From: Natrialba sp. SSL1
GTDB lineage: Archaea > Halobacteriota > Halobacteria > Halobacteriales > Natrialbaceae
Assembly: GCF_001861355.1 (NCBI RefSeq)
Contig: NZ_MASN01000035.1
Location: 124,001-188,000 of the forward strand
Reading direction: 5' to 3'
Length of the DNA stretch: 64,000 nucleotides
Shown here piece after piece: positions 16,010 through 24,749 of the stretch. Within the stretch, counting starts at the first letter, position 1, and each line of letters opens with the position of its first letter. Under the pieces are notes generated by a model that saw only the letters and a program-made list of their open reading frames with translations, was not told where the DNA came from and did no database searches. The position numbers were made by a program, and so were the translations under genes.

Positions 16010-17978
16010 CAAAATTTCGCAACTACGACCGCTGCGACTCGACACGGTTGCGGCGATCGTCGGGCTCCTGTTGGCACTCGTACTCCTGCCGCTTCGGCTG
16101 CTGGCGTCACAGATTTACCTCAACACGGTGCCGTTCGTGCTCGGGACGGCGTGTGCGCTGTACCTCCTCGCGCTGTATCAGCGGGATACGTCCACAGCGC
16201 TGCCGCGTCTGCCCCGCCCCGTTGCGATGACGCTCCCGAGTGTCGTGTTTGCCGGACTCGGCGCACTGGTCGTCCTGACGGTCCTGCAGGGAGCGCGAAC
16301 ACCGGTGTACTTTGCGGTTGCGAGCGTGCTGGCGACGCTCGTCGTCGTTCAGATCTTCTTTACGAGCGAGGAGGCGTTCAACCGGCGGCTGCTATTGCTT
16401 CAGGTCGTCCTCTTCGCGCTCGTCTTCCGATTTACCGCGCTGTACGCGACGCCGGGCTACATCGGGATCGACGTCTGGACGCACATGGAGTTCATCGAGG
16501 CGATCTACGCCGAGGAGTCTCTGAGTGCGATCTCACACGACAAACACTACGCCTCGCCGTTCTACCACCTGCTCGTCGTCGCGTCGTCGCTCTTACTCGA
16601 CGTACCGCTGCGGCTCGCGCTGTATCTCTCCGTCGGGATTCTGATGCCGCTGTCGGTGCTGCTCATCTACGCGACGACGAACCTGCTCGTCTCCGAGCGC
16701 TGGGCCGTACTGGCGACGGCGCTGTTCGCGCTCACCAGCCACGTTTCGATGTGGGGGCTGCACCTCATCCCGACGAGCCTCGGACTGGTGTTCTTCCTCG
16801 CGATCCTCTACGCGCTCATCCGCGTGATGCGCATCGAGTACACGATGCGTGACTTCTCGCTGTTGATCCTGCTGAGCGTCGCGGTCATCCTCACACACCA
16901 GGTGTCGACGTTCATCACGCTCGTCCTCCTGCTCGCCGCGTTCGTCGCGCAGGTCGTGTTCGTGGTTGGCCCCTTCGGGCTCACGCGCCTCGACACGAGC
17001 GTCTTCCGCGCGAAGAAGCCGGTCAACCTGATCGGGCTCGTCGTCTTCAACTTCGGGCTAACCATCTTCGTCTGGTCGCTGACGCCCTACCGCGAGCAGT
17101 CGTTCCTCGCAACGGTTCTCAGCTTCTTCACGCAGACTTTAGAGGAGAGTGCCGGCTTCCTCAACATCGCGAGCGGCAGCACCGGCGACGAGACAGCGGA
17201 GGCAAGCGCCGAGGCCGCGCCGACACTGCTCGAACAGGCGGTCCCCTACATCGACGCGCTCGGCTTCCTGTTCCTGCTCGGTGCGACGTTCGCCGGCTGT
17301 CTCTACGTCGTCCACCGCCGGCGCGCCGAGCAGTCGGTATTCACCCTCCTGCTCGCCGCTGCGATCATGCTGGTGTTCGTCCTCGTCCTGCCGATGTTCG
17401 GCATCCGGAACTTCATCCCAACGCGCTGGTTCGCGTTCCTCTACGCGCCGATGGCCATCCTCGGCGCAATCGGTCTTCGAACGCTCGTTCGCAGCCTGTC
17501 GCCGGGCGTCGTCGTCGCCGTCCTCGTACTGTTCGCGCTCATCTATCCGGGCGCGATGCTCTTCGCAGTCGAGAGCAACGCCGAGAACCCGGTGTTCTCT
17601 GACCAGCACGAACGGCTCGCTTACACCGACGCCGAGCTCGCAGCCGTCTCGAGTATCGGTGAACTCACCGGTGGTCCAGACGGCCAGGAGATCCGTCCCG
17701 ATCAGCAGTTGCACACGGACCACCCCTATCAAACGGTGATCAGTCGAACCGGGGCCTATCCATCGACGACGACAGCGACGGTGCCCGATGACGGGACTGC
17801 AGACCACGAGTACGTCGTTCACCGGACGACGCAGTCGACCGATGCGACGTACTTCAACGACGAGAACGGCGAGGGCCGGATCGAGCAGGTTTCTCAGGAC
17901 CGGCTCTGTCAGCCACACCACGCGACGGTGTACACGAACGGTGAGGTAACGATGTGTACGCCGTCGCCGACGACGTAG
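15990..17978 (+). CDS. Polytopic membrane glycosyltransferase, GT-C-like
   Basis: 662 residues with about 12-13 hydrophobic helices up to residue 535, then a soluble extracytoplasmic tail (about 540-662). After the helices near 20-140, the first large loop has GYIGIDVWTHMEFIEAI (about 155-170) with the acidic/His residues placed as in GT-C transferases that use lipid-linked sugars. GIRNFIPTRWFAFLYAPMAI near 470 is another conserved-looking block. It is not AlgB/OST itself; no WWDxG is seen. The likely role is adding a sugar outside the membrane or polymerising. GTG start at 15990 overlaps the GT4 gene; GTG at 15999 or 16002 are alternatives. Last gene of the 12357 operon. Confidence 0.8.
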   Translation: MSPVVYNKISQLRPLRLDTVAAIVGLLLALVLLPLRLLASQIYLNTVPFVLGTACALYLLALYQRDTSTALPRLPRPVAMTLPSVVFAGLGALVVLTVLQGARTPVYFAVASVLATLVVVQIFFTSEEAFNRRLLLLQVVLFALVFRFTALYATPGYIGIDVWTHMEFIEAIYAEESLSAISHDKHYASPFYHLLVVASSLLLDVPLRLALYLSVGILMPLSVLLIYATTNLLVSERWAVLATALFALTSHVSMWGLHLIPTSLGLVFFLAILYALIRVMRIEYTMRDFSLLILLSVAVILTHQVSTFITLVLLLAAFVAQVVFVVGPFGLTRLDTSVFRAKKPVNLIGLVVFNFGLTIFVWSLTPYREQSFLATVLSFFTQTLEESAGFLNIASGSTGDETAEASAEAAPTLLEQAVPYIDALGFLFLLGATFAGCLYVVHRRRAEQSVFTLLLAAAIMLVFVLVLPMFGIRNFIPTRWFAFLYAPMAILGAIGLRTLVRSLSPGVVVAVLVLFALIYPGAMLFAVESNAENPVFSDQHERLAYTDAELAAVSSIGELTGGPDGQEIRPDQQLHTDHPYQTVISRTGAYPSTTTATVPDDGTADHEYVVHRTTQSTDATYFNDENGEGRIEQVSQDRLCQPHHATVYTNGEVTMCTPSPTT

Positions 17979-18256
17979 GGTTTCAGGCTGCTCTTCGGTG
18001 ACGGTTGTTTGTCTCCCACTTCGACTGCTCTCTGACTTCCGTTGACTGCGCTCTCACCATCCTCGCTGCGCTGCTACGACTCAAAATCACTGTCCAGTAG
18101 TTGGCAATACGGTTTCTTTATTCAGCGTCGGGTGTGAAACTCGCGGCAAGTACAGGCGTTACAGATAGCGGTATTTTCGCTCGAAATGGCGTGGGATCAT
18201 CTCTCGTTCGGTCGATTCAGCACCGCTCTTAACCCCGTCAGGGGCGAACCAGTAGT

Positions 18257-18919
18257 ATGAGTATCGTTGCAGAGTTTTCCGTGAAATCCGATGACTTTGC
18301 GCTGTATCACTCCCTCACCGAGGCTCCGCATATGGTTGTCGAGATCGAGCAGGTCGTGGCGACGATGGAGGATAGGGTGATGCCATACTTCTGGGTGAGC
18401 GGCGGAGATCATGCAGAGTTCGAAGCAGCGTTCGAACAGGATGAATCGGTGACGGACACTACTCCCATCGACGAAGTAGATGGAGCCGTCTTGTACCGTG
18501 CCGAGTGGACGCAGAACGTCGAGACGATCGTCTACGCATACATCGAACTCGGGTCGTCAATCCTGCAAGCGATCGGCAGGGATACGAACTGGGAGCTCCG
18601 GATGCGGTTCGACGACCAGGAAACCCTTTCCCAATTCCAAACGTATTGCAAGGAGAACGACATCTCGTACGAACTCAATCGAATACAGAATCAGGAACAA
18701 CCGATGGCGAGCGCCCAGTACGATCTCACGACAAAGCAACGAAAGACGCTGGTCTCTGCGCTCAAAGAAGGATACTACGAGGTTCCACAGGAGATCTCGA
18801 TGAGCGAACTAGCCGACCAGATGGACGTTTCACAGCAGGCCCTCTCAAAGCGGTTTCACGCTGCACATAAGAACCTCATCACGAGCACTTTGACGTTTAC
18901 CCACCCGGACGATGAATGA
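18257..18919 (+). CDS. HTH_10 (Bat-like) transcriptional regulator
   Basis: 220 residues in the usual haloarchaeal layout. An N-terminal sensor-like region (1-155) contains MSIVAEFSVKSDDFALYHSL and the middle block LQAIGRDTNWELRMRFDDQETLSQF, and is followed by a C-terminal HTH_10 domain (about 165-215, LTTKQRKTLVSALKEGYYEVPQEISMSELADQMDVSQQALSKRF). It binds DNA in the cytoplasm; the ligand is unknown. Monocistronic, with GC-matched codon use. A second member of the same family is at 38748. They are similar in layout but not close copies. Confidence 0.92.
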   Translation: MSIVAEFSVKSDDFALYHSLTEAPHMVVEIEQVVATMEDRVMPYFWVSGGDHAEFEAAFEQDESVTDTTPIDEVDGAVLYRAEWTQNVETIVYAYIELGSSILQAIGRDTNWELRMRFDDQETLSQFQTYCKENDISYELNRIQNQEQPMASAQYDLTTKQRKTLVSALKEGYYEVPQEISMSELADQMDVSQQALSKRFHAAHKNLITSTLTFTHPDDE

Positions 18920-19052
18920 GTCGGGTACCCACGACTAAAGTGAAGGCTTCTGCCTCGAATCTGCGTGAGTGTCCGAGAATTTTCGCGGTCCTGCTCTCGG
19001 GGTAGTCTATACAACCTAGTTCCCCTTCCGCAAGGATGCTGTTTAACCGTAC

Positions 19053-19277
19053 ATGGCGTGGAACCAGCAAGCGCACAAGACCGGCGATAAGACGACGGAC
19101 GACCGGCAGAACGAATCCGGGAGGTCGACTAACGAACGGCAGAAGGTAGCTGGTAAGTGTTGTGAGTGCGGCGCAGTCTACTCTGCGTGGATCCTTCCCG
19201 ACGACACTGTCCAGCCGATTGGGAAGAAAGGCGGCTGTCGATGTGGCGCATCAGAGTTTGAGACCATCTCGAAATAA
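19053..19277 (+). CDS. Small zinc-ribbon-like protein
   Basis: 74 residues. A polar, charged N terminus (1-33) is followed by a knuckle with C36/C37/C39 (KCCECGAVYSAW) and a second with C62/C64 (GGCRCGASEFETI). The pair would bind one metal ion. Such small zinc proteins are widespread in haloarchaea and mostly of unknown function. No partner gene is adjacent. Confidence 0.7.
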   Translation: MAWNQQAHKTGDKTTDDRQNESGRSTNERQKVAGKCCECGAVYSAWILPDDTVQPIGKKGGCRCGASEFETISK

Positions 19278-19565
19278 CGCTCTTTCAGGCCTCATCTCTG
19301 CAGTAGGTCGCTCAGTTCGCACGTATAGTTGCCGAATCGCCTGTGTCACTTTCAGGTGTGAGGTTGAATAAAGAAACCGTACTATTATCTACTACTGTCC
19401 GTATGGCATTCGAGTACACACTGTCCGCTACGGCACCACGTCACCACCGTCAGTACTACACTCTTCCATTCGGGCCAGGTAGGGGGACACTCGACACGAG
19501 TACAGTGGCGCTCGATAGCCAGCGTGATGTCTCGGGGGAGAAGTGCGTAGCCGCGAGCGGTTGCG

Positions 19566-19871
19566 TTACCGATCAGTGTCGTTTTCCGCATCGGCCGTCG
19601 CGTCACGGCTGGCATCGTCTCCGTTCGCCCCCTCGGTAGGAGTCGACCCAGCAGCCGATGCAGACGCGCTCTGATCGCCCGTGGAGGTGAGATACTGCTC
19701 GTGATTCGGCTGCATGACACTCGGCGTCAGCCGGTGGCTGATGGTCATCGGCTCGTTCGATTCCCCAGTCGTCTGTCGGTGGAACTGACTGAGCGCGAGC
19801 ATCGTGCCGAGGTACGCCGCAAAGACCAGCACTGCGAACTGGAGGGCGAACCCGACGAGGTCGTAAATCAT
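19566..19871 (-). CDS. Small single-pass membrane protein
   Basis: 101 residues from ATG 19871. One N-terminal helix (MIYDLVGFALQFAVLVFAAYLGTMLALSQ, about 1-27) is followed by a polar tail rich in Ala/Ser/Thr/Asp (ending DATADAENDTDR). No known domain. It lies 73 bases downstream of the DUF1616 gene in the same direction, so the two are probably cotranscribed. It may be an accessory subunit of that membrane protein. Confidence 0.65.
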   Translation of the reverse strand: MIYDLVGFALQFAVLVFAAYLGTMLALSQFHRQTTGESNEPMTISHRLTPSVMQPNHEQYLTSTGDQSASASAAGSTPTEGANGDDASRDATADAENDTDR

Positions 19872-19944
19872 ACATTCACAGAACTGACAGGCCGTGAAAA
19901 TACTGTCTGTCTCTCTACAGCAGTACCGAACGCAACCGTCCCGC

Positions 19945-20928
19945 TCACTCGACGACAACCGGCAACTCGATCACTCGATACGCCGACTCCGCATCCGGCT
20001 CTGCCGGCGCATCACCCTGGTAGAGCAACAGCGTCACCTGCAGATCGTCACCCTGCATCGACGGGGTGAACTCGAGTGTCGGTTCTGCCGTGTCGCCGTC
20101 GGCGATCGTGGTCGATGTGCTCGCGAGTTGTTCTGCCTCGCCAGTGGGTTCGCCCGACTCGTCGACACGTTCGAGCATCGCGACGGTCGTGTACGACTGC
20201 TCGCTGTGTTCCTGGTTCGTAATCGAGACGGAGAGCGATGTCGCTTCGCCGGCAGTGTACTCTGCATCGTACATCGTTTCGATGTCGCCGTCGACCTCGG
20301 TCGTCTCGACTGCGAACTCGGTGTAGCCCTCGTGCTGTGGCGGATTGGCGACGGCAAACCCCGCGCTCAGAAGGAGGACGCCGAGCGCGAGGACGATGGC
20401 GATGTTGTACGGTCGCGGATTCGTCTCGGAGTAGGTGTTCGGCCGGAACCGTGGGAAAAATACTGAGAGTTCTGTCCGAGTCGGAGCGAATCGCTGTTCG
20501 GGTGGGCATCGATACCGAGTACCAATTGCGAGCAGCGAGAGACTAATTGTTGTCAGAGCGACACCGAGGAGCACCGGATCGAGCGTCACACCCCTGGGGG
20601 TTGCGCTCGCGAAAAGGGTGATCGCCGGAACGATGGCTACGCTAAACACAACTGACAGGATACCGCGCTCGATCGGCTCGAGTCCCCGGGTCAACAGCAG
20701 GGGATTTCCGAGGCCGGTTTTCTCCTCGTCGAAGTCCTGGTACGTCTCGTCTGCTTTGTCGGGAAACAGAGCGGAGACCAGTGCATACCCCGGCAGAAAC
20801 AAGACGAGTGGGAGGGCGAGTGCGATGCGGAGAGGGCCCGAAATCGCGGTGAAGAGGCCGATCGAAAGTGCCCCCGTCGTTGCGATGACGACCGCCAGAT
20901 CGAGAAACCACCAATCGGTGTCGCTCAT
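19945..20928 (-). CDS. DUF1616 membrane protein
   Basis: 327 residues from ATG 20928 (MSDTDWWFLDLAVV). Four hydrophobic helices (about 9-30, 31-55, 85-107, 115-135) plus one near 180-200 are followed by an extracytoplasmic beta-rich C-terminal domain. The signature LPLVLFLPGYALVSALFPDK and RGLEPIERGILSVVFSVAIVP matches DUF1616, a family common in haloarchaeal S-layer and N-glycosylation gene surroundings. Function unknown. The promoter core lies about 30 nt upstream, so it is probably leaderless. Confidence 0.9.
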   Translation of the reverse strand: MSDTDWWFLDLAVVIATTGALSIGLFTAISGPLRIALALPLVLFLPGYALVSALFPDKADETYQDFDEEKTGLGNPLLLTRGLEPIERGILSVVFSVAIVPAITLFASATPRGVTLDPVLLGVALTTISLSLLAIGTRYRCPPEQRFAPTRTELSVFFPRFRPNTYSETNPRPYNIAIVLALGVLLLSAGFAVANPPQHEGYTEFAVETTEVDGDIETMYDAEYTAGEATSLSVSITNQEHSEQSYTTVAMLERVDESGEPTGEAEQLASTSTTIADGDTAEPTLEFTPSMQGDDLQVTLLLYQGDAPAEPDAESAYRVIELPVVVE

Positions 20929-21314
20929 ACCGACAACGTGGCTCTCAGAGGGGTTTATTATCACCCTGGTAAGCCCGAATCAGCGGGAAATTCACCCCAC
21001 TCGATGCCCCCGATATACCACAATCTCGACACTGTTATCGGGGAGGGGGAGATCGCTCACACGTGATACTCCTATCCAGCAGAACTATCGAAAATTCGGG
21101 TTTAATTTCTGGAATTATCTCTCCAATATGGCGTGTAATAAAATCCATAGGGATATATTGAATGTCTCGATATCGTGCTTCTGGAGTAGTAATGAGCGAA
21201 TATAAAATGTCATGAAACAGCAATCCGGCTGATGAAACGTCGTGAAACCGAATCAATTGAACTGGTCGGTTTCTACACTTTATTACCCACTCCTGATTAG
21301 GGAAGACTGGCTCG
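20929..21314. other. AT-richer divergent intergenic region
   Basis: 386 bases between the DUF1616 gene and a winged-helix gene. Bases 21060-21300 are markedly richer in A/T than the surroundings, with several TTTAAT/ATATAT-like runs. No conserved protein is encoded. It may be a remnant of acquired DNA or just a large regulatory region. Confidence 0.45.
20955..20972 (-). promoter_or_regulatory. TTA-10-TATA promoter site of the DUF1616 gene
   Basis: On the minus strand TTACCAGGGTGATAATAA. The core is about 30 nt before ATG 20928. Confidence 0.6.
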
Positions 21315-21965
21315 ATGAAAGCGAAACATATCAGCTCGGACGCACAGGAATTGGAGGTACAGTCCGCAGACGAGGCTGAGGAACGTGAGAGCGGTGAGGA
21401 ACCAGCGGATGACGACGAGACGTTCACCGAAGACGAAATATTCCACCTGCTGCAAAACGAACGCAGACGGCTTGTACTCCGCTATCTCCGCGGAACTAAC
21501 GAACCCGTCCGCATGCGTGATGTCGCAGAGCAGGTCGCAGCCTGGGAACACGACACCACCGTCGCCGAACTGACCTCGACACAGCGCCAGCGCGTCTACA
21601 TCCCGCTGTACCAGTCACACCTCTCGAAGCTCGACGAAGCCGGCGTCATCGACTACCAGCAAAACCGCGGCATCGTCGAGCGCAAGCCACTCGCAGATGA
21701 AGTCGACCAGTACCTGCAGGTCACCGAGCAGAACGGGCACATGAACACGCACACGAACGGAAACGCAGAGACCACCACGGACGAGAACGACTCCGCGATC
21801 TCGATCGGTGACGACTACTACATCGGTGCTACCGCAGTCTGTTACGTCGCGCTGCTGGGTGCCGTCTTCGAACTCCCAGTGCTCTCGATTCTCTCGGGAA
21901 TCGGACTGAGCGCCCTAATTCTGTTCCTGTTCACGCTGGTCACCGCCAGCCGATTCATCAATTGA
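21315..21965 (+). CDS. Membrane-anchored DUF7344-type winged-helix regulator
   Basis: 216 residues. An acidic N terminus (to about 38) precedes a winged helix (about 40-130) with DEIFHLLQNERRRLVLRYLRG, MRDVAEQVAAWE and the wing region YIPLYQSHLSKLDEAGVIDYQQNRGIVE, typical of haloarchaeal DUF7344 regulators. A polar linker and two C-terminal helices follow (about 168-190, 191-213). DNA binding would be at the membrane. It converges on a related membrane wHTH gene (21994), 28 bases apart. Confidence 0.9.
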   Translation: MKAKHISSDAQELEVQSADEAEERESGEEPADDDETFTEDEIFHLLQNERRRLVLRYLRGTNEPVRMRDVAEQVAAWEHDTTVAELTSTQRQRVYIPLYQSHLSKLDEAGVIDYQQNRGIVERKPLADEVDQYLQVTEQNGHMNTHTNGNAETTTDENDSAISIGDDYYIGATAVCYVALLGAVFELPVLSILSGIGLSALILFLFTLVTASRFIN

Positions 21966-21993
21966 CCCGACTCACTACTCCCCGAAAACGGGC

Positions 21994-22638
21994 TTATATA
22001 ACGCCGTAGGCCGGAAGAAACCAGACCGCAAACGTCGTCGCCGCAACTGTCACTGTTACTGCCGTCACCATCGACGCCGTCACCAGCACGGCCAGTACAA
22101 AGAGGAGTCCGATCGAAACCATCCCGGCAACCGCAGGAGAGCGAAGCAGCCAACTCACTACCTCGGATCCGCCACGGTCGACAGTACCACACGTCGGTTC
22201 GAACTCGAGTGCCCCCTCCTCGTCGAGGCGGGGAAGTCGGTGCTGATGGAGTTGTTCGTGGATCGTAGCCCAGGTTTCGACGGGGACTGTGGTGTCGTCG
22301 GTTACGGGAGGTGGTGTCGACGACGCTGTATCCGATGCTGTCCCCACTGACTCCGGGGGGTCTGCCCTCGAAATCAACGCGTCGACCAGTTCATCGACAG
22401 TCACGGGTGTCGACAGATCATCGAGCACCGCACACAGCGTCGCGTCCGAATCGGGCAGAAATGCGTCGGCAGATCGATCGTCACGGATGGCATTTGTTCC
22501 ACTCTCAGGCCTTCCTGGCGACTGTGTTCCGTCCGCCGAATGGTAGATCGGGACGTCGAGTGAGGCGTCGCCATCTACTGATTGCTCTTCTGAGGTAGCG
22601 GCCGACGAAGAGCGAATCCAAGACGGCGTCAGACGCAT
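21994..22638 (-). CDS. Membrane protein with degenerate DUF7344-type domain
   Basis: 214 residues from ATG 22638 (MRLTPSW). The regulator core is recognisable from TLCAVLDDLSTPVTVDELVDAL to ETWATIHEQLHQHRLPRLDEEGALEFEPTCGTV, but it has a long Ser/Thr/Pro insertion between helices (SVGTASDTASSTPPPVTDD). Two C-terminal helices occupy about 155-200. This could be a functional regulator or a sensor that lost DNA binding. It converges on the DUF7344 gene at 21315, suggesting a pair. Confidence 0.8.
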   Translation of the reverse strand: MRLTPSWIRSSSAATSEEQSVDGDASLDVPIYHSADGTQSPGRPESGTNAIRDDRSADAFLPDSDATLCAVLDDLSTPVTVDELVDALISRADPPESVGTASDTASSTPPPVTDDTTVPVETWATIHEQLHQHRLPRLDEEGALEFEPTCGTVDRGGSEVVSWLLRSPAVAGMVSIGLLFVLAVLVTASMVTAVTVTVAATTFAVWFLPAYGVI

Positions 22639-22777
22639 ATTCCAGCCTAACTCGTCGTGGTATATAAGTATTCTCACGATTCAAATACGATAAACGGTCT
22701 ATCTGGTCGTTAGCGGCGGGTTCCGGAAATATTGGCCGCAGTATGGCTCGGCGAACAGTCGCGAACGCCGTGCTATA

Positions 22778-24502
22778 CTAGGACATAATCCGTGGCGGTT
22801 GCTGCAACCATGGCAGTCCCGTCTCACTGCCCGCGCTCCAGGAGTCGAGCCACGTCCGCAGATCGTTCACTCGAAGTTTGTGTCGCGGTGGCAGCGAATG
22901 TAGATGCGGCGTCGACTCGAGAAGTCGCTGATCCAGTTCGTAGCGGTCGAACAGTTCTCGACGGTCCGGCCACGGTGGCTCGAACGACGTGAGCAGCGGC
23001 GTCTTGCGCCGGACGAACCCTTCGACTTCGTTCAGGAGCATTGCCCCGTGTGGCCGATCCGGCGGCCGGTGACGAAGGATTTCGTCGTCGAGTCGTTCAC
23101 ACGCCCGCAGGAACGTCTCCGTCGTGCGATGTTCCGGCGGCGTCCGCAGGTGCCACTCGAGGAGTTCGATATCCGTCGCGAGAAACGGGGTGAAAAACTG
23201 GTCGGCGAGGTGGTTGTGGAACGGGACGGAGGGCTGGTTGGCGATGCCACAGCAGGTGAGTGCGTTCTGGATCGAGTTCGCTCGTGAGCGGTTGGTGGCG
23301 AACTCGGCGGCGATAGCTTCCCTGACGAACGCTTCGGGGTCGTGGTCGAGGTCGATCCGCTCGGCGAGGTCGACGCTTGCGTCGCGTCTGTAGCCGTACT
23401 TTCCGAGGAGCGACTCGACGGGGTCGGGGTCCGGGTCGAGGCGGTTGAATGGGACGCGCGCGCCGAGGACATCGACGCCGTCCTGGGCGGTAAAGTGCCC
23501 GCGGAAGAAGGTGTCACAGAGGAGGCCGTGATACATCGTTTCGATCTCGCCTGCGAGTTCGTCGGTGTAGCCGGCGTGGTGGATGTGCAAGGACTCCTTG
23601 ATCCCGTTTGTGTACTGCACTTTGGACTCGTCGGCGTACAGATACCGATCGTCCGGTGTGAACGCGGTGTGAGTCGCGTCGTACTGGGTTGCGACCTGTT
23701 TCGCGCCCTGGACTTCCTGTGCGGTGGGGGAGCCAACGGTGTAACAGTGATCGATTCCCTCGACCTGCGAGAGAACGATTCGCGAGTCGTAGCCCGCAGA
23801 GAGTAAGAGCCCCTTCGGGCCCGGATTCGACGACCGGCGGCGTATCGCCCGGTCGAGTCGCGAAGCGAGTTCGTCGATGTAGTTGAACTCGTCGAGATCC
23901 GCCGGTCGATAAATGAACCGCGACAGCGCGTCGACACCGTCGAGCGTGAGCCGACTATCGAGTGGGAGTCGCGACACTTCGTCGACCCAGGTCTTCTCGC
24001 CGAGCGACAGCCCCGTATGGAGGAACTCGAGTATCCCGTCGGTGTCAACGGTTGGATCTGAAACAGTCCGACCGACGGCGGCCGCGTCGGTTCCAAATAC
24101 CCAGCCGTCACAGTCTCCACGAGCGTCGTGTGCTGCAGTATAGAAACACTCGCGCGACCGAACGGGATCCGCTGCGACGAACGGTTCCTCGCCGCGGACG
24201 TCGAGAACGGCGAGATACGAGCCGTTCAGCGAGTGGAGTGCATCGAGCCCCTCGGCGTCGTAGCGTTCGAGGAGCCAGCGTGCGGCGTTTTGCTCGTCGC
24301 CGGGCACGTACGCTTCGCCCCAGATCACGCAGCAGCCGGTGTCGTCGGTGTGCGTCGCGCTCCAGCCGTCGTACTCGAGACCGGGGTCTCTGATACCGAC
24401 CGTGAGCGACGAGCCGCGGAGGAACTCGTCGAACTCGTCGGGTGATCGAAACCGCTCGAACGTCTCACTATCGCCGGATACACCGAACAGTTCCTTGTTC
24501 AT
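22778..24502 (-). CDS. Asparagine-synthase-like protein lacking the glutaminase cysteine
   Basis: 574 residues. An N-terminal domain with the shape of class II glutamine amidotransferases (about 1-190) lacks Cys2: the protein starts MNKELFG, and no MC start is available. A C-terminal ATP-pyrophosphatase synthase domain follows, with the PP-loop as LLSAGYDSRIVLSQ (about 228-241; usual SGGxDS). It would adenylate a carboxylate and use ammonia or another amine, not glutamine. In polysaccharide loci such proteins amidate uronic acids or amino sugars, which fits the UDP-sugar dehydrogenase in this region (inference). Monocistronic, with a promoter site about 120 nt upstream. Confidence 0.88.
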   Translation of the reverse strand: MNKELFGVSGDSETFERFRSPDEFDEFLRGSSLTVGIRDPGLEYDGWSATHTDDTGCCVIWGEAYVPGDEQNAARWLLERYDAEGLDALHSLNGSYLAVLDVRGEEPFVAADPVRSRECFYTAAHDARGDCDGWVFGTDAAAVGRTVSDPTVDTDGILEFLHTGLSLGEKTWVDEVSRLPLDSRLTLDGVDALSRFIYRPADLDEFNYIDELASRLDRAIRRRSSNPGPKGLLLSAGYDSRIVLSQVEGIDHCYTVGSPTAQEVQGAKQVATQYDATHTAFTPDDRYLYADESKVQYTNGIKESLHIHHAGYTDELAGEIETMYHGLLCDTFFRGHFTAQDGVDVLGARVPFNRLDPDPDPVESLLGKYGYRRDASVDLAERIDLDHDPEAFVREAIAAEFATNRSRANSIQNALTCCGIANQPSVPFHNHLADQFFTPFLATDIELLEWHLRTPPEHRTTETFLRACERLDDEILRHRPPDRPHGAMLLNEVEGFVRRKTPLLTSFEPPWPDRRELFDRYELDQRLLESTPHLHSLPPRHKLRVNDLRTWLDSWSAGSETGLPWLQQPPRIMS

Positions 24503-24624
24503 CGTTGGTAATCGTCGCGAAGACGCGGGCTGGCACTGACTCGAGGAACAGGCGTGCGACTCGGCTCTTGGCTACTCGAGTGCCTCCCGCAGGTGTTGTC
24601 TCACGTCTGCGGCCGTGTGGCCAT

Positions 24625-24642
24625 TAACTATGCCGTTGTTAA
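24625..24642 (-). promoter_or_regulatory. TTA-10-TATA site upstream of the asparagine-synthase-like gene
   Basis: On the minus strand TTAACAACGGCATAGTTA. It is about 123-140 nt before ATG 24502, leaving a leader of about 100 nt. Confidence 0.5.
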
Positions 24643-24701
24643 GTCTCGAGACGGCGGTATTCGACGGATTCAGGGAGACGACGAGACCCACTCGTGAGCG
24701 G

Positions 24702-24719
24702 CTATCGGATCCATAATAA
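24702..24719 (+). promoter_or_regulatory. CTA-10-TATA promoter site of the deacetylase lipoprotein at 24750
   Basis: CTATCGGATCCATAATAA. The core lies about 35 nt before the ATG at 24750. C replaces the first T of the pattern. Confidence 0.5.
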
Positions 24720-24749
24720 TGGGCTCACTGGCGGTACGGTCGAGGTACC

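Noticed and set aside
21035-21427. Minus-strand frame in the AT-richer region
   Set aside because: It overlaps the start of the winged-helix gene, has no recognisable domain and its N-terminal part is antisense to a real gene.
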